Assembly: GCA_034440575.1 (NCBI GenBank)
Contig: JAOTOL010001450.1
Location: 186,001 to 250,000, forward strand
DNA: 64,000 nt
Direction of reading: 5' to 3'
DNA from: Imbricaverruca yamaguchii
Taxonomy: Eukaryota; Arthropoda; Thecostraca; Neoverrucidae
A program made the position numbers and the translations under genes. The notes below the pieces were generated by a model, which ran no database searches, was not told where the DNA came from, and saw only the letters and a program-made list of their open reading frames with translations. The stretch's first letter is position 1, and each line of letters starts with the position of its first letter. This document shows, in pieces, positions 1-11,062 of the stretch.

Positions 1-103
1 CGGGACATTTCACAAACTGGTGTCCCACCGGCGAAACAGTGTGGGTGGCTCCATTAGCCGTGAGCATGAAGTGCGTCTTGAACCACCTAATTAAACATGT
101 CTG
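1..103 (+). mobile_element. tRNA-derived SINE (family 1), 3' part cut by window edge
   Basis: This is the 3' body of the SINE seen complete at 33397-33576 and 48523-48706. It shares the block CCCACCGGCGAAACAGTGTG, the CCATTAGCCGTGA block and the GAACCACC-TAAACA tail. The tRNA-like head would lie before base 1. It differs from the full copies at several positions, so it is an older copy. Confidence 0.8.
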
Positions 104-185
104 GCTTGCTATCTATCCATGTTATTTTCGGGGCATCATTTCTTACTACAGCTGGTGGTCATCTATCTGCAAAACAATTAGTGAA

Positions 186-238
186 AGGTGCAACTTTGCT
201 GACATTGAAAAGGTGCAACTTGACATTTGCTGACATTG
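186..238. repeat. Short direct repeat, two copies of about 25 bp
   Basis: Two copies of a segment beginning AGGTGCAACTT and ending TGCTGACATTGAA lie next to each other. The second carries a few extra bases (GACAT). It sits between two SINE fragments and looks like a local duplication. Confidence 0.6.
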
Positions 239-300
239 AAGCCATTAGCCGTGCTCGTGCATAAAATGCGCCGTGAACCACCCAATGAACAAGACACAAA
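239..300 (+). mobile_element. SINE family 1, 3' tail fragment
   Basis: The segment GCCATTAGCCGTG, then GTGCATAAAATGCGCCGTGA, then ACCACCCAATGAACAA matches the last 60 bp of the full-length SINEs. It lacks head and mid-body, so it is a truncated copy in the same orientation as the copy at 1-103. Confidence 0.75.
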
Positions 301-420
301 ACTGGCCCTATAAATATTAAGACAAAGATCTCATTTACATCACGCAATACTGCATTGGATGACATCGCATTAGCCAGAGACCAGCTGCTTGTTTGTACTC
401 GGCCGTGTAATTTCTGTCAG

Positions 421-488
421 TCTGTCGAACGACTACCGTGCCGGTCTGTCGAACGACTACCGCGCCGGTCTGTCGAACGACTACCGGC
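421..488. repeat. 24-bp tandem repeat, about 3 copies
   Basis: Three adjacent units start TCTGTCGAACGACTACC at 421, 445 and 469, with one T/C difference between the first two. The 24-bp period keeps frame (LSNDYRAG on plus), but the surrounding ORF has no recognisable homology. Confidence 0.85.
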
Positions 489-1084
489 TACCAGCTAAGC
501 GTCCGGGAGCTTCAAATGCACACCGAATATGTCTCGTGACAAAACCGAAAAGTTATCGGAAGAGTCGAATTATAAATTACGTGTTAGCACCATTTGCAAT
601 ACTTCGTTGGAAGGTTTTTGTTCACAAACTTCTGTTCCCCTCCCCCTAGGATCTGCTTGTATTCCAGCCCAGCAGAGCCCACCCGTAGCAACACGGATGT
701 TGAAGGAAATACGCAAATTTCAAGTCTATTAGCAAGGTATTCATGCCACAGAAGCTTCGTTCCCAATGCCATATGCACGGCTTAGCATAAGCATGAGCCT
801 ACGCCATCGTTCGCCGCGAAGAGCTTTGTTTTCATCTGCTACTCCAATGCCAGTGCAGACACGAGACAGATGGTCTGGAAAGCCATTTCGCCATCAGGCT
901 GAATATAGCCAGCTGTGTGTTTTTTGGCTTGTCTCGACATCTCAAACGCGTGTAATGCTGGAACTATTTTTGTTTTGCATCGCGTCGACCCGGCTTCTCG
1001 ACTGGCCAATCAGTGTGACAGAACACCCAGACGGTCGATCGTCGTGACACCTCTGCACTGAATCCGCGCACCAAAGCCAATTTG
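489..1084. other. Unassigned sequence
   Basis: I see no gene, RNA or repeat here. Short ORFs in several frames have no recognisable motif. Base composition is unremarkable. Confidence 0.5.
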
Positions 1085-1420
1085 AAATTATAATGTCCAC
1101 ATCGAAGCGCCATCAATTAATAATCCCCCGGTTGGCCGGCGCGGGACGAAGGGTAGGTATCAGTCAGATGTTATCAGACGTGTCCGCCGATACAATATGG
1201 CCGCCGAGACGAGACGCCGCGCCAGCGCCGCGCAAGCTCACACTTTTTCGGCCGGTTTTTATTGCCGCGTGAACACGACTCGCGGATGAAATGCTCGAGC
1301 TGAATGTTTGCGATAAACAGCGATGACTTACCGTCCGAATTCGGCCACGTTTCCCGGTGGCGACATCCGGCGTCCTGTTCACGACAACCACGGTAGCCGC
1401 TCGAGCAGGCCGTTGTACTC
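1085..1420. promoter_or_regulatory. CpG-rich segment with an AT-rich homeodomain-type core
   Basis: An AT-rich core (GAAATTATAATG, CATCAATTAATAATCC at about 1083-1126) abuts a CpG-rich run (GGCCGGCGCGGGACG, GCCGCCGAGACGAGACGCCG). The same pairing recurs at 17, 29.6, 43, 45.7, 47 and 57.2 kb. I infer a regulatory or conserved noncoding element. No coding motif is visible. Confidence 0.3.
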
Positions 1421-1816
1421 AGGGTGTTTGAATCGTCCGCAAGTATGCGCATATCTGACGAGAATTTGCTCACACGCGTCGCCACCACTCATCGGTGACC
1501 AGTCTCAAAGTACATAGACTAGCCGATAGCCGCACAGAGGAAAAGAAGAAAAACGTTCTTCATGTCCGTTTTGCGTAAGCCTAAATCCGCATGCAGCTTG
1601 AATTGCATGGTCTTAGAAGACGGGGTCAACAAGAAGCCGGGCAAAAGTGGTTTTATTTGGACTAGTGGGTTATCGGGCGGTACCGGGTTCAAGCTGGCCT
1701 TTGCTGGACACAGTTGGCCGGGCAGATCCTTAGTTCTTACACATTACAAAGATTTGCTACACATTGAATGCTCAATATTGAATATGGTGTTGCATTATTT
1801 TATTCGTTCATGATAC

Positions 1817-2030
1817 TTCAAACGTTGAGGCGCAGCGAAGGTCGTCCGCCATACCACTAGGAACCAAAAATACACCAGATGAAACAAGAAATGTATCATT
1901 TTCACTACACAAAACATTTTATCATTTTCACTGCAGCGATGGCTTTGCGCGCCGAAAGCCATCTCTGTTCCCTTACATTGTTTTGTGGTACCCGCCTTAT
2001 GAAAATCCTGGCTGTGCTACTGTTCAAATG
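1817..2030 (+). mobile_element. hAT-like MITE (family A) with 8-bp target-site duplication
   Basis: The element proper is 1825-2022 (198 bp). Degenerate terminal inverted repeats are TTGAGGCGCAGC on the left and GGCTGTGCTACTG on the right. They are flanked by TTCAAACG (1817-1824) and TTCAAATG (2023-2030), an 8-bp duplication with one mismatch. Eight-bp duplications and a YAG-type terminus are typical of hAT transposons. The interior shares CCAAAAATACACCAGATGA and GCGCGCCGAAAGC with copies at 36150, 36866 and 60337. There is no transposase, so it is non-autonomous. Confidence 0.7.
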
Positions 2031-2368
2031 CAAGTTGATTTTGTTAAAAAGAACTTGGATTTCCTTTACGGAAATAAGTTGTCGCCCACAGAATTGAATT
2101 GTTTTGAGATCGTGAAAGCACAGTAGAACATACAGAATTGAGAAAATGGCCAAGTTGGACGGATTGTATTCTGTTCGACATGATGCGAAGCTTTTCCAAG
2201 GGGCGGAGCAATGTAGTTGTTCATGCAATTCTTCCAGTCACCGCCCATGGATCCTACGATAAGCTTCCGCAACATTGCGTTGAGGGCGGGGAAGTGGCCC
2301 CTTTCCCAACTCAATTGTAAACTGAAGTTCGTTTTGAAAATTGTAGTCTTGTAGTGAATATCCACATC
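2031..2368. other. Unassigned sequence
   Basis: Mixed-composition sequence with overlapping short ORFs on both strands and no recognisable domain or repeat. Confidence 0.4.
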
Positions 2369-2369
2369 A

Positions 2370-2459
<90 letters not shown>
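2369..2459. repeat. (AT)n microsatellite
   Basis: About 90 bp of nearly pure TA dinucleotides, interrupted by TATATTTTATA near the middle and single G interruptions. Confidence 0.95.
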
Positions 2460-3110
2460 GAACAATTTCTGAAAGATGATTAGGCGCATGGTGCAGCATT
2501 TTGCACCTTATTGGATAATGAATGTATCGAAGTACGATAGTCCCAATTGTGTTGCTTCCTTAGATCATGGATGTAAGATGTATTAACCTATCGGTGTGTT
2601 AAGAAGTGTTCGAAACGCGTAATGATGTTAGCTATGATTACATACTAATACAACAAAAAACTTAATCATAAGCCTAATAGGGCGCATATTTTCAGTTCAT
2701 ATATCGAAAACAAGGCATCCAAAAGATGAGGTGAATTGTATGTTGCCTTAATTCGGCAGAAGGAACCATGATGTATATACACGAAAAACATATACGTCAA
2801 AACTCGTCTTTTGACCGCACTTCAGGGCTTCTTGTACGTGCCCGAACCGGACTTAGTTGTAGCAGAACGGCCGGGTTCAGGTTTCGATCACAATATTTTC
2901 ACCTCCACTGGAGAGCTCACCGTCTACACCTTCGGTGGCCTATGCCCTCGGCGACCGACGTCTTCGGTGCCCAAACTTGCCGCATTGGGAAGTGTGGCGC
3001 CTACCTGGTGATTGTCACCCATTCTGATATAGCATTGCCTAACCTAGGTTATATGGCCTCGATAAGCAAACGAATAGAAGGCAAGGTACAAATGACAGTG
3101 GAAGCATTGA
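2460..3110. other. Unassigned sequence, possibly the body of a SINE
   Basis: No gene is recognised. The part from about 2830 could be the downstream body of the minus-strand tRNA-like element at 3115-3195, but I found no second copy in the window to confirm it. Confidence 0.3.
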
Positions 3111-3114
3111 AGGG

Positions 3115-3195
3115 AGAACGCGTGCCGGGTTTCGAACCCCACTCCTCATGGCCGTAATCCGTGGCCACTTCGTTGGAATGACCTGGCCAACTGCC
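3115..3195 (-). mobile_element. tRNA-like SINE head (family 3)
   Basis: Read on the minus strand there is a B box (GGGGTTCGAAACCC) preceded by CGAAGTGGCCACGG. The order and spacing resemble a tRNA gene, but I could not fit a complete cloverleaf. A SINE head or tRNA pseudogene is more likely than a working tRNA gene. Confidence 0.4.
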
Positions 3196-3320
3196 GACGT
3201 GGTCTAAAATCTGGCACAATCGACACAGTCCGACCGACCGACCAGGGGGGTTCTGTGTACAGCCACAGACAGTCTTCTAAAAAGGGTGTGATGAAGACAA
3301 TTATGCTGCTGTTGCAGTTG

Positions 3321-3420
3321 AATATCTGCGGTGTCAGATGAATGTCTGCGGTGTCAGATGAATGTATGCAGTGCCAGGTGAATGTCTGCGGTGTCAGATG
3401 AATGTCTGCAATATCGGATG
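3321..3420. repeat. 20-bp minisatellite, 5 copies
   Basis: Five adjacent 20-mers of the form AATGTCTGCGGTGTCAGATG, with a few substitutions in the third and last copies. A minus-strand ORF crossing it (repeating ADIHLTP) is a by-product. Confidence 0.9.
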
Positions 3421-3619
3421 CGTTACGTGGGGTCAGGTATGCTTCTTGAAGATCTCTTGCCCTGGCGCCTGGTGGGCCGGAAGATTCACCTTCGCCGGCC
3501 TGGGGAGGGGAATCCTCCCCACGTTGCATTACACGACATAAACTACCGTAATATGCCGATTATTTTTTTTCTCTAAATATCGCCTGTTTTAAAAACCGAC
3601 ATCTCCATTATAGAAATGA

Positions 3620-3772
3620 ACATTCAAAATTAATACAAGGGCATTTTCGGACCTTTTTCGTCTAGGGCTTTCCCATCGTGCCCTTTTTTGCGCGCAACGC
3701 CTATTTTGGAAGTTAGACAGGGTATCTTTAAGGACCCTCCGATACGGGGTGTGAGGATCTGACCGGAGAGAC
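3620..3772 (+). mobile_element. Transposon family B, right-end fragment
   Basis: The last 22 bp (3749-3770, core GAGGATCTGACCGGAGAG) match 26222-26243 exactly. The preceding 130 bp align loosely with 26110-26220: CGGACC, TTCGTC, GCTTTCC and a TTTGGA/AGA block fall in the same order. It is a diverged copy of the element at 25492-26245. Confidence 0.55.
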
Positions 3773-5390
3773 GGCGCGGGTTCATGTGCATCATAGGATG
3801 TTAGGTGCAAACCGACAACAAAGCTCAGCATGCCTTGACGGCAGCCATGGAAGAAAAAGTTGGACGTAAATTGCATCAAAGCCATCAGCAATCACGTATT
3901 ATCTCCCGGAGCTTTTGGTTGTCGATGGCTCCGAGGCTCGATGAGCAAGATCGGCGGGCGATGTGGATCGGCGTTGCCATGGATACGAATTTGCAACGCA
4001 ACCACAGTTCATAGTTCTCGAGGCTCAGCTTCTTTGGAAAAGTGCACCCATTCAGCACATGATACAGCACTTAACCACTACCACAAGAAGAAAAGGCAGT
4101 CGCCATCTTGTTCAACATGGCTGCCGCAGGCCTTCTAAAACCGTCGCATAACCAGAGGTAGAGGACAAAATGTAACTGATCAGTGCCCTGAAGAATCTCG
4201 ACCCAATCCAGCTGGAACATTCAGTGAAGTTTTAGTAAATTGAGCTGCGCGTATTATCTGGCCCAATAGCATTGCAGTTTTCCCCACAAAGGAAGCCGAA
4301 GGAAATTAATTGCAAATAGCTCAAGCTAATATCGCGGTCGTATGCAATAAATTTGCGTACACCTTCGCTGGTGATAGTGCCTCAGCCGCGACAGCATAAT
4401 GTTAGCACACCAATATTTTGCAAGTGTGTGCATTGAATATTTCATCAATTACATGGAAATAAATGACATGACAGTTTCTCCAAACTACAAATTGGCCAAA
4501 TGTCGCAGAGCTACGACATTTCTCATTCTAATAGCTCTACTAATATACGCTGGTGCATTCAAGGTGGTAATTGAGTCATCAATCGCCAGTCCTCTTTTGT
4601 ATTGCCGTCCTTGTATCTGATGCAGTAGCCTGTCCTGTTTGGCTCCTTACACTTTTACAGGGTCTTTCATTGTGGGGCTCCCTTCAAGTTGCCATATATT
4701 GTGAAAGCTAACGTAAGGATGCCTCGGGATGAAAACAAGGATGTCATGAGGTGCAAATACACAACCAGTGCAATTTTTTTTTCAGATAGGCCACCACCAG
4801 TTACTAGAAAGAACTGCCACCCTGAGAAAACCGTGGGTAGAGAACAAGCTAACAACCACCACAGTATTCTCAGGGCCCTACAGCGGAAGCGCTAGAGGGA
4901 GCACAGCACTGATGGAAACAGACTCGTACGCAGGGAACTCATGCAGGACATGCAGAGCAGATGCACACAGTCGCATCAACGTCTTCGACACAAACACGCT
5001 CGCCCGAACCCGTGCACTGCTACATTCTTGCACGGTGTCACAACTCGCAACTACTATTGCAGTCCGCAACAAATCATGCATTTTAATTTCGGAGGCCAAT
5101 TATTTTAACGAGTTTTGCTTTTTAGTCGTCGTGCATTTGTCATGCATTGTACATGCAATTTCATTAAGCAATGTCTAATGCAGTTACTTAACTCCTCTTC
5201 TTCTAGGCACGTGCTCCGTACTTGGAAGCTATTGGACAAAATATATTGTTCTGGGATTGTGTTGTCAAATGTGTGCTGTCACGTACCATATGTTGTTTAC
5301 ATGCAAACTGTAGAAGGAAATGCTTCTCTTCTTAAAGTGCTCCAAATTTGCTGCGTTTTTCAAATCCGACAAACATTTAGCATGTTCAGT
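3773..5390. other. Unassigned sequence
   Basis: No convincing gene. A 136-residue plus ORF at 4768-5178 and a 73-residue ORF at 4399-4620 with one hydrophobic stretch have no family motif that I recognise. No tandem repeat or RNA gene is seen. Confidence 0.4.
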
Positions 5391-5394
5391 CGGA

Positions 5395-5460
5395 CTTGCT
5401 CTTCCTCCCTCCTCCTCTCTGCCCCTCCTCCTCTCCTCCCCTCCTCCTCTCCTCCCTGAC
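5395..5460. repeat. TCC-rich polypyrimidine tract
   Basis: A run of (CTCCTC/TCCCTCC) units on plus, low complexity. Short mirrored ORFs rich in S/P and E/R come from it. Confidence 0.85.
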
Positions 5461-6940
5461 GAATTTCAGCCGGAGGTTCGGATCGGGCCGCGCCGTCCTC
5501 ACAGCAGCCGAACGTTTCAATATTCCATTGATGGCCTGATTTGCATTCGTGCCGCCGACCGAGCCCGGGCGACTTCATGACCAAAACGCCATTACCGGCA
5601 TGGAGGCCACGCCAACCGGTCGGCTGCAGGTCACCCTCCTGACTAACAAGAGCGACCTGACCCCCACTCCCGACAGCTCACAGATGGATTTGGTGCGTCT
5701 GGTGCAAATGGGCCGGCCCCTTCCCCCCCCTCCCTGTCGTGGGCGATTCGCCAACAGGTGTTCGGTGCCTTGCGTGCAGCGTGGCCAGGTTTGCAAACAT
5801 TTGTCGAAGATCACATCGAACGGGAATTAATAGCAACAGCCTGAGGAAATACTGCACATGTTATCTGCATGACTCAATGGCAAATAGTACATGCATCCTA
5901 CAGACCTACGATGCATCGGATACAGCGAACATTGTTTTCCATCACGTTTACGTTAGTGTAACGTAAAAAAAGCTGACTTGGAAAGCACTTGAGATACGTC
6001 CAGGAACAAAAATTATCAGCATATTCATATCCTCCTCACATCTCCTACTAAATAAAAGGTCATATAATGAACATGACATGCCAATAATTGAATGGAAACA
6101 TCTCATTTGTTGGTAGGTATAGCTAAACAAATGACGTTCTTGAAGTCAAGGTCAAATATAGAGCTAAAAAAGATCGGATAACGATACTCAAGCATCGAGC
6201 GAAAGGGAGCATTCTGCCTTTGGAGCCACGCAGCGCGCTGGCTTCAAGCAGTGTAGTCTTCCGCACACCACTGCCCCCCACCCCTTCCCACCTTCCCCGA
6301 TCTATGCAAGCTGACGCTGAGCGGCTGCTGCAGCAACGGTAGCTATACGCGAAGGCTCAATGCAAATCACCTGTCCTCGACATAGGTGTTTTCCTGATAT
6401 TGCCGACCAGTACAGGTGCAAAAACGGCGCGGCAGGGAGGCATTCACCCGGGTGAATGAGGTGAACGAAGCCGCCATGTGAAAAGGGTGCCAACTTTCGA
6501 GAAGCTAGCAAGGGCCGTGGTGTAGTTCTTTCGTATGTCGTGCGCTATTTTCCACGGTCAACGGTCACGGTCTAAATCTTACGAAACTGTACCGAAAACT
6601 GCCAATGCATCAATCGATATGAAAAGGATGACGGAGTGTAATCCTTCTTCTCTCTTGGTGCAATGACTGAAATGGACCCTGAGCTTGCAGTGCGACCCCT
6701 GAAACTTTCCGGTGGACAGGGGTGAGGCTTGTCCAACATGATCGGAGGAGGCGTGAATGGTTTTGTGTGCATTAATTCCAATCAACAGCCACCTATCCCA
6801 TGTTAGTCTTCAGCAACATGGTGGAGGAAGAGCCCCTCAAAAGTATGCAAACTTGCATTGTTGCCGGTGCACAATGGATTTTCAAGAACTGAATGCCTAG
6901 ATTTAGCAGTTTAAAGCTGTTTTAGCGGAATGTTCATGGC
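5461..6940. other. Mostly unassigned; short CpG-rich start
   Basis: 5465-5640 is moderately CpG-rich (GATCGGGCCGCGCCG, GCCGCCGACCGAGCCCGGGC). The remainder holds no recognisable gene, RNA or repeat. Confidence 0.35.
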
Positions 6941-7135
6941 GTTACGCAGACGTGGGTAGTACACTGCAGAGCATCAGTAGGAACACTTCATGGTGTCATA
7001 CAGTAGTGGAGGGTGCATTGAAGAACATCAGTTGTTACGCTTCATGGTGTTATGCAGACGTGGGGAGTACATTGAAGCGCATCAGTTGTTACACTCCATG
7101 GTGTTATACCGACGTGGAAACTACATTGCAATTGC
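6940..7135 (+). repeat. 54-bp tandem repeat, about 3 copies, in frame
   Basis: Units begin at the CATCAGT motif at 6972, 7026 and 7080, exactly 54 bp apart. One plus frame (ORF 6952-7320) stays open and gives an 18-residue repeat with conserved WC-Y, S-L and ISCY positions. A coding exon is possible but unproven, since 54 is divisible by three anyway. Confidence 0.75.
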
Positions 7136-7179
7136 TTCATGACAGCAAAATCGTGAATTCCGTCGTTAGGTGGGTGTGG

Positions 7180-7490
7180 GCTTCCTCCTCGGCCGGCGGC
7201 TTGCCGCGCCCGCGTGCCGCTCACCGGCCACCGGCGTCTCCGCCGCGACAGCGCCACAACCGCCGCACCTCATTAGCTGCACCGCGCCGTGCGACGTGCG
7301 GCCACCGCCCGGCCGCGTGACAGCACGTGGCACGTGGCGTGTGGGCGTGCGCGCTGTGCCGGCGTCGCATCTGACGGCCCAGCTGCGCCCCGGTTCTGTG
7401 TGGCACGGCACCACTTTGTCTCGGCGCCGCCACAAATGTGCCCACTCACGGCCGCCGGCGCGTGGGCCCGCCTGTGGGGTGCAGAGCGGA
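7180..7490. promoter_or_regulatory. CpG-rich segment
   Basis: Dense CpG (GCCGGCGGCTTGCCGCGCC and similar) against AT-rich flanks. All six frames have ORFs by composition alone, none with a domain. It may be a CpG island or promoter-like element. Confidence 0.35.
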
Positions 7491-7849
7491 AGAAGAAGCA
7501 GACCTCCGAGCCAGGCGGAATCGCCGCTCTAAGCGGTGGAAATTTGTCATCTGGTAGAGACGCTAGGTCAAGGGAAAGCTACCCTGAGCAGGCCGGCCTG
7601 TGCTGCATCCGGTGATTAGACGAACACTATGGAAGTGTGGGAGACAGAATGACAACCAAATGCACCGGGCGGAACGGACAGATGCACTAGGACAATAGAC
7701 ACGTGCATACTTGCGTTACATGAGGCGGTGCATGGTGCGGGTGGCTGACGTCGCTGCCTCCGTCTGATGGGGATGGCCGGCTTCGCTGAGCATCGGTGGC
7801 CTGGGGGTGAAGCTGAGGTCCGGGCGTCCAGGGCGAGCCGGGTGCCTTC

Positions 7850-8146
7850 GGGCTCAGCCTTGGTTGTGTAGGTGATTGGCCAAACAAGTAGGAAGGGGGC
7901 AGGAGAGACCCAGGAGCCTGGCTAATTGCGTTTCCTGGGTGGTGGGGGTAATTACAAGTTCCGATTTCTGAAAAAAATCGCCAGATTTGAACAGCTGACA
8001 TTCGTCGGGCATGGTTAATACGACATCCATTTCATGAAATGTTTTCAGATTTCGGGAAAATCCCAATGTAGTGCAAAATACCGGGGAAATCGGCCTTTGG
8101 TGGGGGCATGACCCCTCTCACCCCCACCCTTGGTTCCGCCCTTGAA
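7850..8146 (-). mobile_element. TE-like terminal sequence
   Basis: Read on minus from 8146, the start GGGCGGAACCAAGGGTGGGG followed by a CCCCC-rich block resembles ends of many invertebrate non-autonomous DNA transposons. A perfect 14-bp palindrome CATTTCATGAAATG lies at 8028-8041. I found no second copy or target duplication, so the boundaries are uncertain. Confidence 0.3.
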
Positions 8147-8417
8147 CGCGGGAAGTTAACAAGAAATGTAGTATATGGCCGCCATGTTCGCGGAATGCAG
8201 ATGTGGTCGATGGCGAATGATGGAGACTGGAAAAGTTGCGAATTCTTGTCCAGCCAGCAATATTTGTGGATTTGCCGTTCGCCATCTCCTCACCACCGTT
8301 CCCGATTTAGCAGTGTGCACTAATCAGCTGACCAGCGTTGATCAGGGCCGTGTCATACCATGCATGCCGCGGCAGAAGGGAGTAAAAGAGCACAGAAATT
8401 GGTGGCAGGGTCTCTGA

Positions 8418-8492
8418 GCTAACCTTCTCCGTGCAGCCACTGGCGTCAGACCTTCTCCGTGGCAGCCACTCTGAACTAGCCTTCTCCGTGAA
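8418..8492. repeat. 28-29 bp tandem repeat, 3 copies
   Basis: CCTTCTCCGTG occurs at 8423, 8451 and 8480, followed by related CAGCCACT sequence in the first two copies. Confidence 0.65.
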
Positions 8493-8548
8493 ACATCTAT
8501 GGAGCTGACAGTGGGGCCCATGGAAACACAGGTGCACTGAGCGTTCTG

Positions 8549-8592
8549 CCTCCCCCACCCCCACCCCCACCCCACCCCCACCGTCCCCATCT
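8549..8592. repeat. (CCCCCA)n low-complexity tract
   Basis: A run of CCCCCAC units, about 40 bp. Confidence 0.85.
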
Positions 8593-9650
8593 GTGGCCAC
8601 GCTAATGCATGACAGCAACAGCGGAAAAGATGCCCAGGTGGTTGGCAACATTGCGACCGTGTGCAGAACAAATGACTCTGTCCTAGCCCATGCACTACGG
8701 CTGTCACAGCTTGCAGAACGGCAAACAGCTGCGGGGCAGCCTTCCTATGCACGTCTCCCGCGACTTGATTTACATTCGCGCTATTACGATGCTCTCGGCC
8801 AACTGGGAACTGGTGTCTGTCGCAGCATTTGTGCCTCGAGGGGAAGTAATTTTAGAGGCGTGCAGGACCATAAAGGTCATTTGTCCGCCTTTAAGTCGAG
8901 CGTGTTTCGAAAGCAAAGCTATGGCAAGTGTGCATTTCCGTTAAGGGAGTTTTACGTTATAGTGTGTGCTATGTTTTAGGTGGTGACGGCGGTGGTTGCC
9001 CGGGGAATAGCTCCCGGATGTCTAAATGGTTTCAGTTTTACTTTACTCATCCGCAAGGTATTTTGTTGCTGGGGGTGGGGTGGGGGTGGTTTTGAGTGAC
9101 CATTTTTTGCCGCTGGTCGGTGTGGTAATTGTGCCCTCCTGGCTCCCGTCGGGCTGGAGTTTAGGAGCGCATCGACTACGTCGGTCAGGCAGCTGAACCC
9201 TCGTTGGGTGCGCGCGCCGCCTGCCTACAATAGCAATATTGGTCATGGTCACAGGGAAACACCAGGCATTAGGATCCGAGGGTGGGCACTTGCTTCCGGC
9301 GACACAACCTTCAGGTCGGGTCGGAGTTGCGCGTCCGGCTGAAAACGAAATAATTGGCCGGGGTGACGTCCCCGTCTCCAGGGGTATCTTCTATTGGAAA
9401 AAATCAAATTTATGTGTGTTGACTCGTTTCCTCCCCAAAACAGAAAGTACCCGATATGAAGGTGTCCACTCCCTGGTTGGAATGACACCGCCAGCAATGT
9501 ATCCCCACCAGCGAATGGTGTCACGCCGTGTTCTGCCCATGTCGGCTGCCGTCCTGCCGATCAGAGCGGTGTTCTGCTGAGTCATGTTCTCAGTCAGAGT
9601 CGGAGACACGTGTGAGGTTGGTCTAGTCAGGGCCCCGATGTGATGGATTT
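8593..9650. other. Unassigned sequence
   Basis: A 128-residue plus ORF at 8593-8979 overlaps an 84-residue ORF in another frame. Neither shows a motif that I recognise. A G-rich patch lies at 9068-9092. Confidence 0.35.
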
Positions 9651-9654
9651 GCTT

Positions 9655-9825
9655 CGGTGTGCCCTTGGGCAGATTTGCTTTTGTGCCTTTGGACAGGTTT
9701 GCTTCTGTGTGCCCTTGGACAGGTTTGCTTGTGTGTGCCCTTGGACAGCCTCGCTTCAGTGTGCCCTTGGACAGGCTCGCTTCTGTGTGTCATCGGGCAG
9801 GTTTGCTTGGGTATGCCCCCGGAGC
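9655..9825. repeat. 26-bp minisatellite, about 6 copies
   Basis: The unit is of the form GTGCCCTTGGACAGGTTTGC plus about six bases. Starts fall at 9661, 9685, 9711, 9737 and 9763. The last copies are more diverged. Confidence 0.85.
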
Positions 9826-9884
9826 AGGTTTAATGACGAGCGGCCAGCTTTAGGCATCGGCACTCCGTGCCGGTTCGAGTTAGG

Positions 9885-10060
9885 TGGCTTTTACTGTTTC
9901 ACTGTTCCACGGATGCTACTCTCGTTTCACTGTTTCATTGATGATGTTTGCTTGCGCTTGCTCTTTCTGTTCCACTGTTCCACTGATGTTACTCCCGTTT
10001 CACTGTTTCACTGATGTTTGCTTGCGATTGCTCTTTCTCTTCCATTGCTTCACTGATGAT
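9885..10060. repeat. 73-bp tandem duplication
   Basis: Two copies of a T-rich segment (CGTTTCACTGTTTCA, then GATGTTTGCTTGCG, then TTGCTCTTTCT) start near 9923 and 9996. Within each, TTCCACTG/TTTCACTG motifs repeat at a smaller scale. Confidence 0.75.
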
Positions 10061-10130
10061 ATCTGCCCGTATTCTGAATGTTCGTGTAATACTGTTGGCA
10101 CCAATCATCCTAAGCTGTCATTCTAAAATT

Positions 10131-10190
10131 GTTATGGGCGCTGTATGACCGAAGCGGTCGATGCGCCCCTAATCCCAAATAACCAACCAG
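10131..10190 (+). mobile_element. Retroelement-like 3' hairpin tail
   Basis: GGGCGC (10136-10141) can pair with GCGCCC (10163-10168), and inside it GACCG (10147-10151) pairs with CGGTC (10155-10159). TAATCCCAAAT follows. A related segment with the same outer stem lies at 56851-56905. Stem-loops at this position are characteristic of LINE/SINE 3' ends. The upstream body is not recognised. Confidence 0.45.
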
Positions 10191-10194
10191 CCAG

Positions 10195-10445
10195 GTGGGT
10201 GGCTATCCGCGGCCGAGGTGTCGACTACCGTCACACCTGCGGGACGGCTCCGTCACGCTCGTGCCCCCTGCTTCCCGTCACCAGTTCTCCGGCCGGGCGA
10301 ACAAAGGACTGTGCCGGTGACACGGTGCGAGGGCGCGCCCTTCAGGTGCGCCAGCGCACTGAAGGATCTGCCGAAAACCGGGGCATTTCGTGGAGGTCGA
10401 TACCTACCACGGCTGTCAGTCGATCGGGGCCGATACCGGCAATGA
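10195..10445. promoter_or_regulatory. CpG-rich segment
   Basis: CpG-dense 250 bp (GGTGCGAGGGCGCGCCC and similar) with ORFs in several frames but no protein motif. It could equally be the body of the element whose tail is at 10131-10190. Confidence 0.25.
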
Positions 10446-10824
10446 TGCAGCATTGCCATTGAGCGTGATTGCATGGACGTGAGATTTTGGGCAGACAAGA
10501 AGTGTCAGTCATGCAAATCGATTAAACCTTAGCCAAGCAATTGTGATGTTTTGGAGCATTGCAGAGCCCATTGTGCATGTGCGGGGTATAAACATTTGAT
10601 ATTGCCTGCATATGCTTATGCTGCACATGCATCTTAATTAGACACTCTAAGGTAAATCAAACCGACCAATTCAACCAACGCTATTTGGTTTGTTTTCTCT
10701 TTACCCAATTCATTGTTTACAATGACGCAACTTTCCAGTCTTCTGGAACCGAATTAATTCAATCATGTATTAGTCATGGGCTTGAGTGAGTCTATAAATT
10801 TGCATGGGGGCAGCTGCCTGGAGG

Positions 10825-11062
10825 GGCGCCACTTATCCGTGGGGGGCGGAACTGCGAAGGTACCTGGAAGGGCAACTCTTCCTTCCGATAGGTACATCTG
10901 GCTGAATAATTATAGGGGGTGTACTTTAGCACGCTAAATGTCTCTTCCAAGGGGCGCCTCTGGCTGAAGAATTCGAGGGGGTGCACTTGAACACACTGAA
11001 GGGGTGCTTTTCCGACCAATCCTCTCAAAGGGGCACTCGAGCACTTTCGCAGGGGCTCCTTT
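10825..11062. repeat. 62-bp degenerate tandem repeat
   Basis: CTGGCTGAATAATTATAGGG at 10898 and CTGGCTGAAGAATTCGAGGG at 10960 start related units. Further diverged copies of the AGGGGCGCC/AGGGGCAC block lie on either side. Confidence 0.65.
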
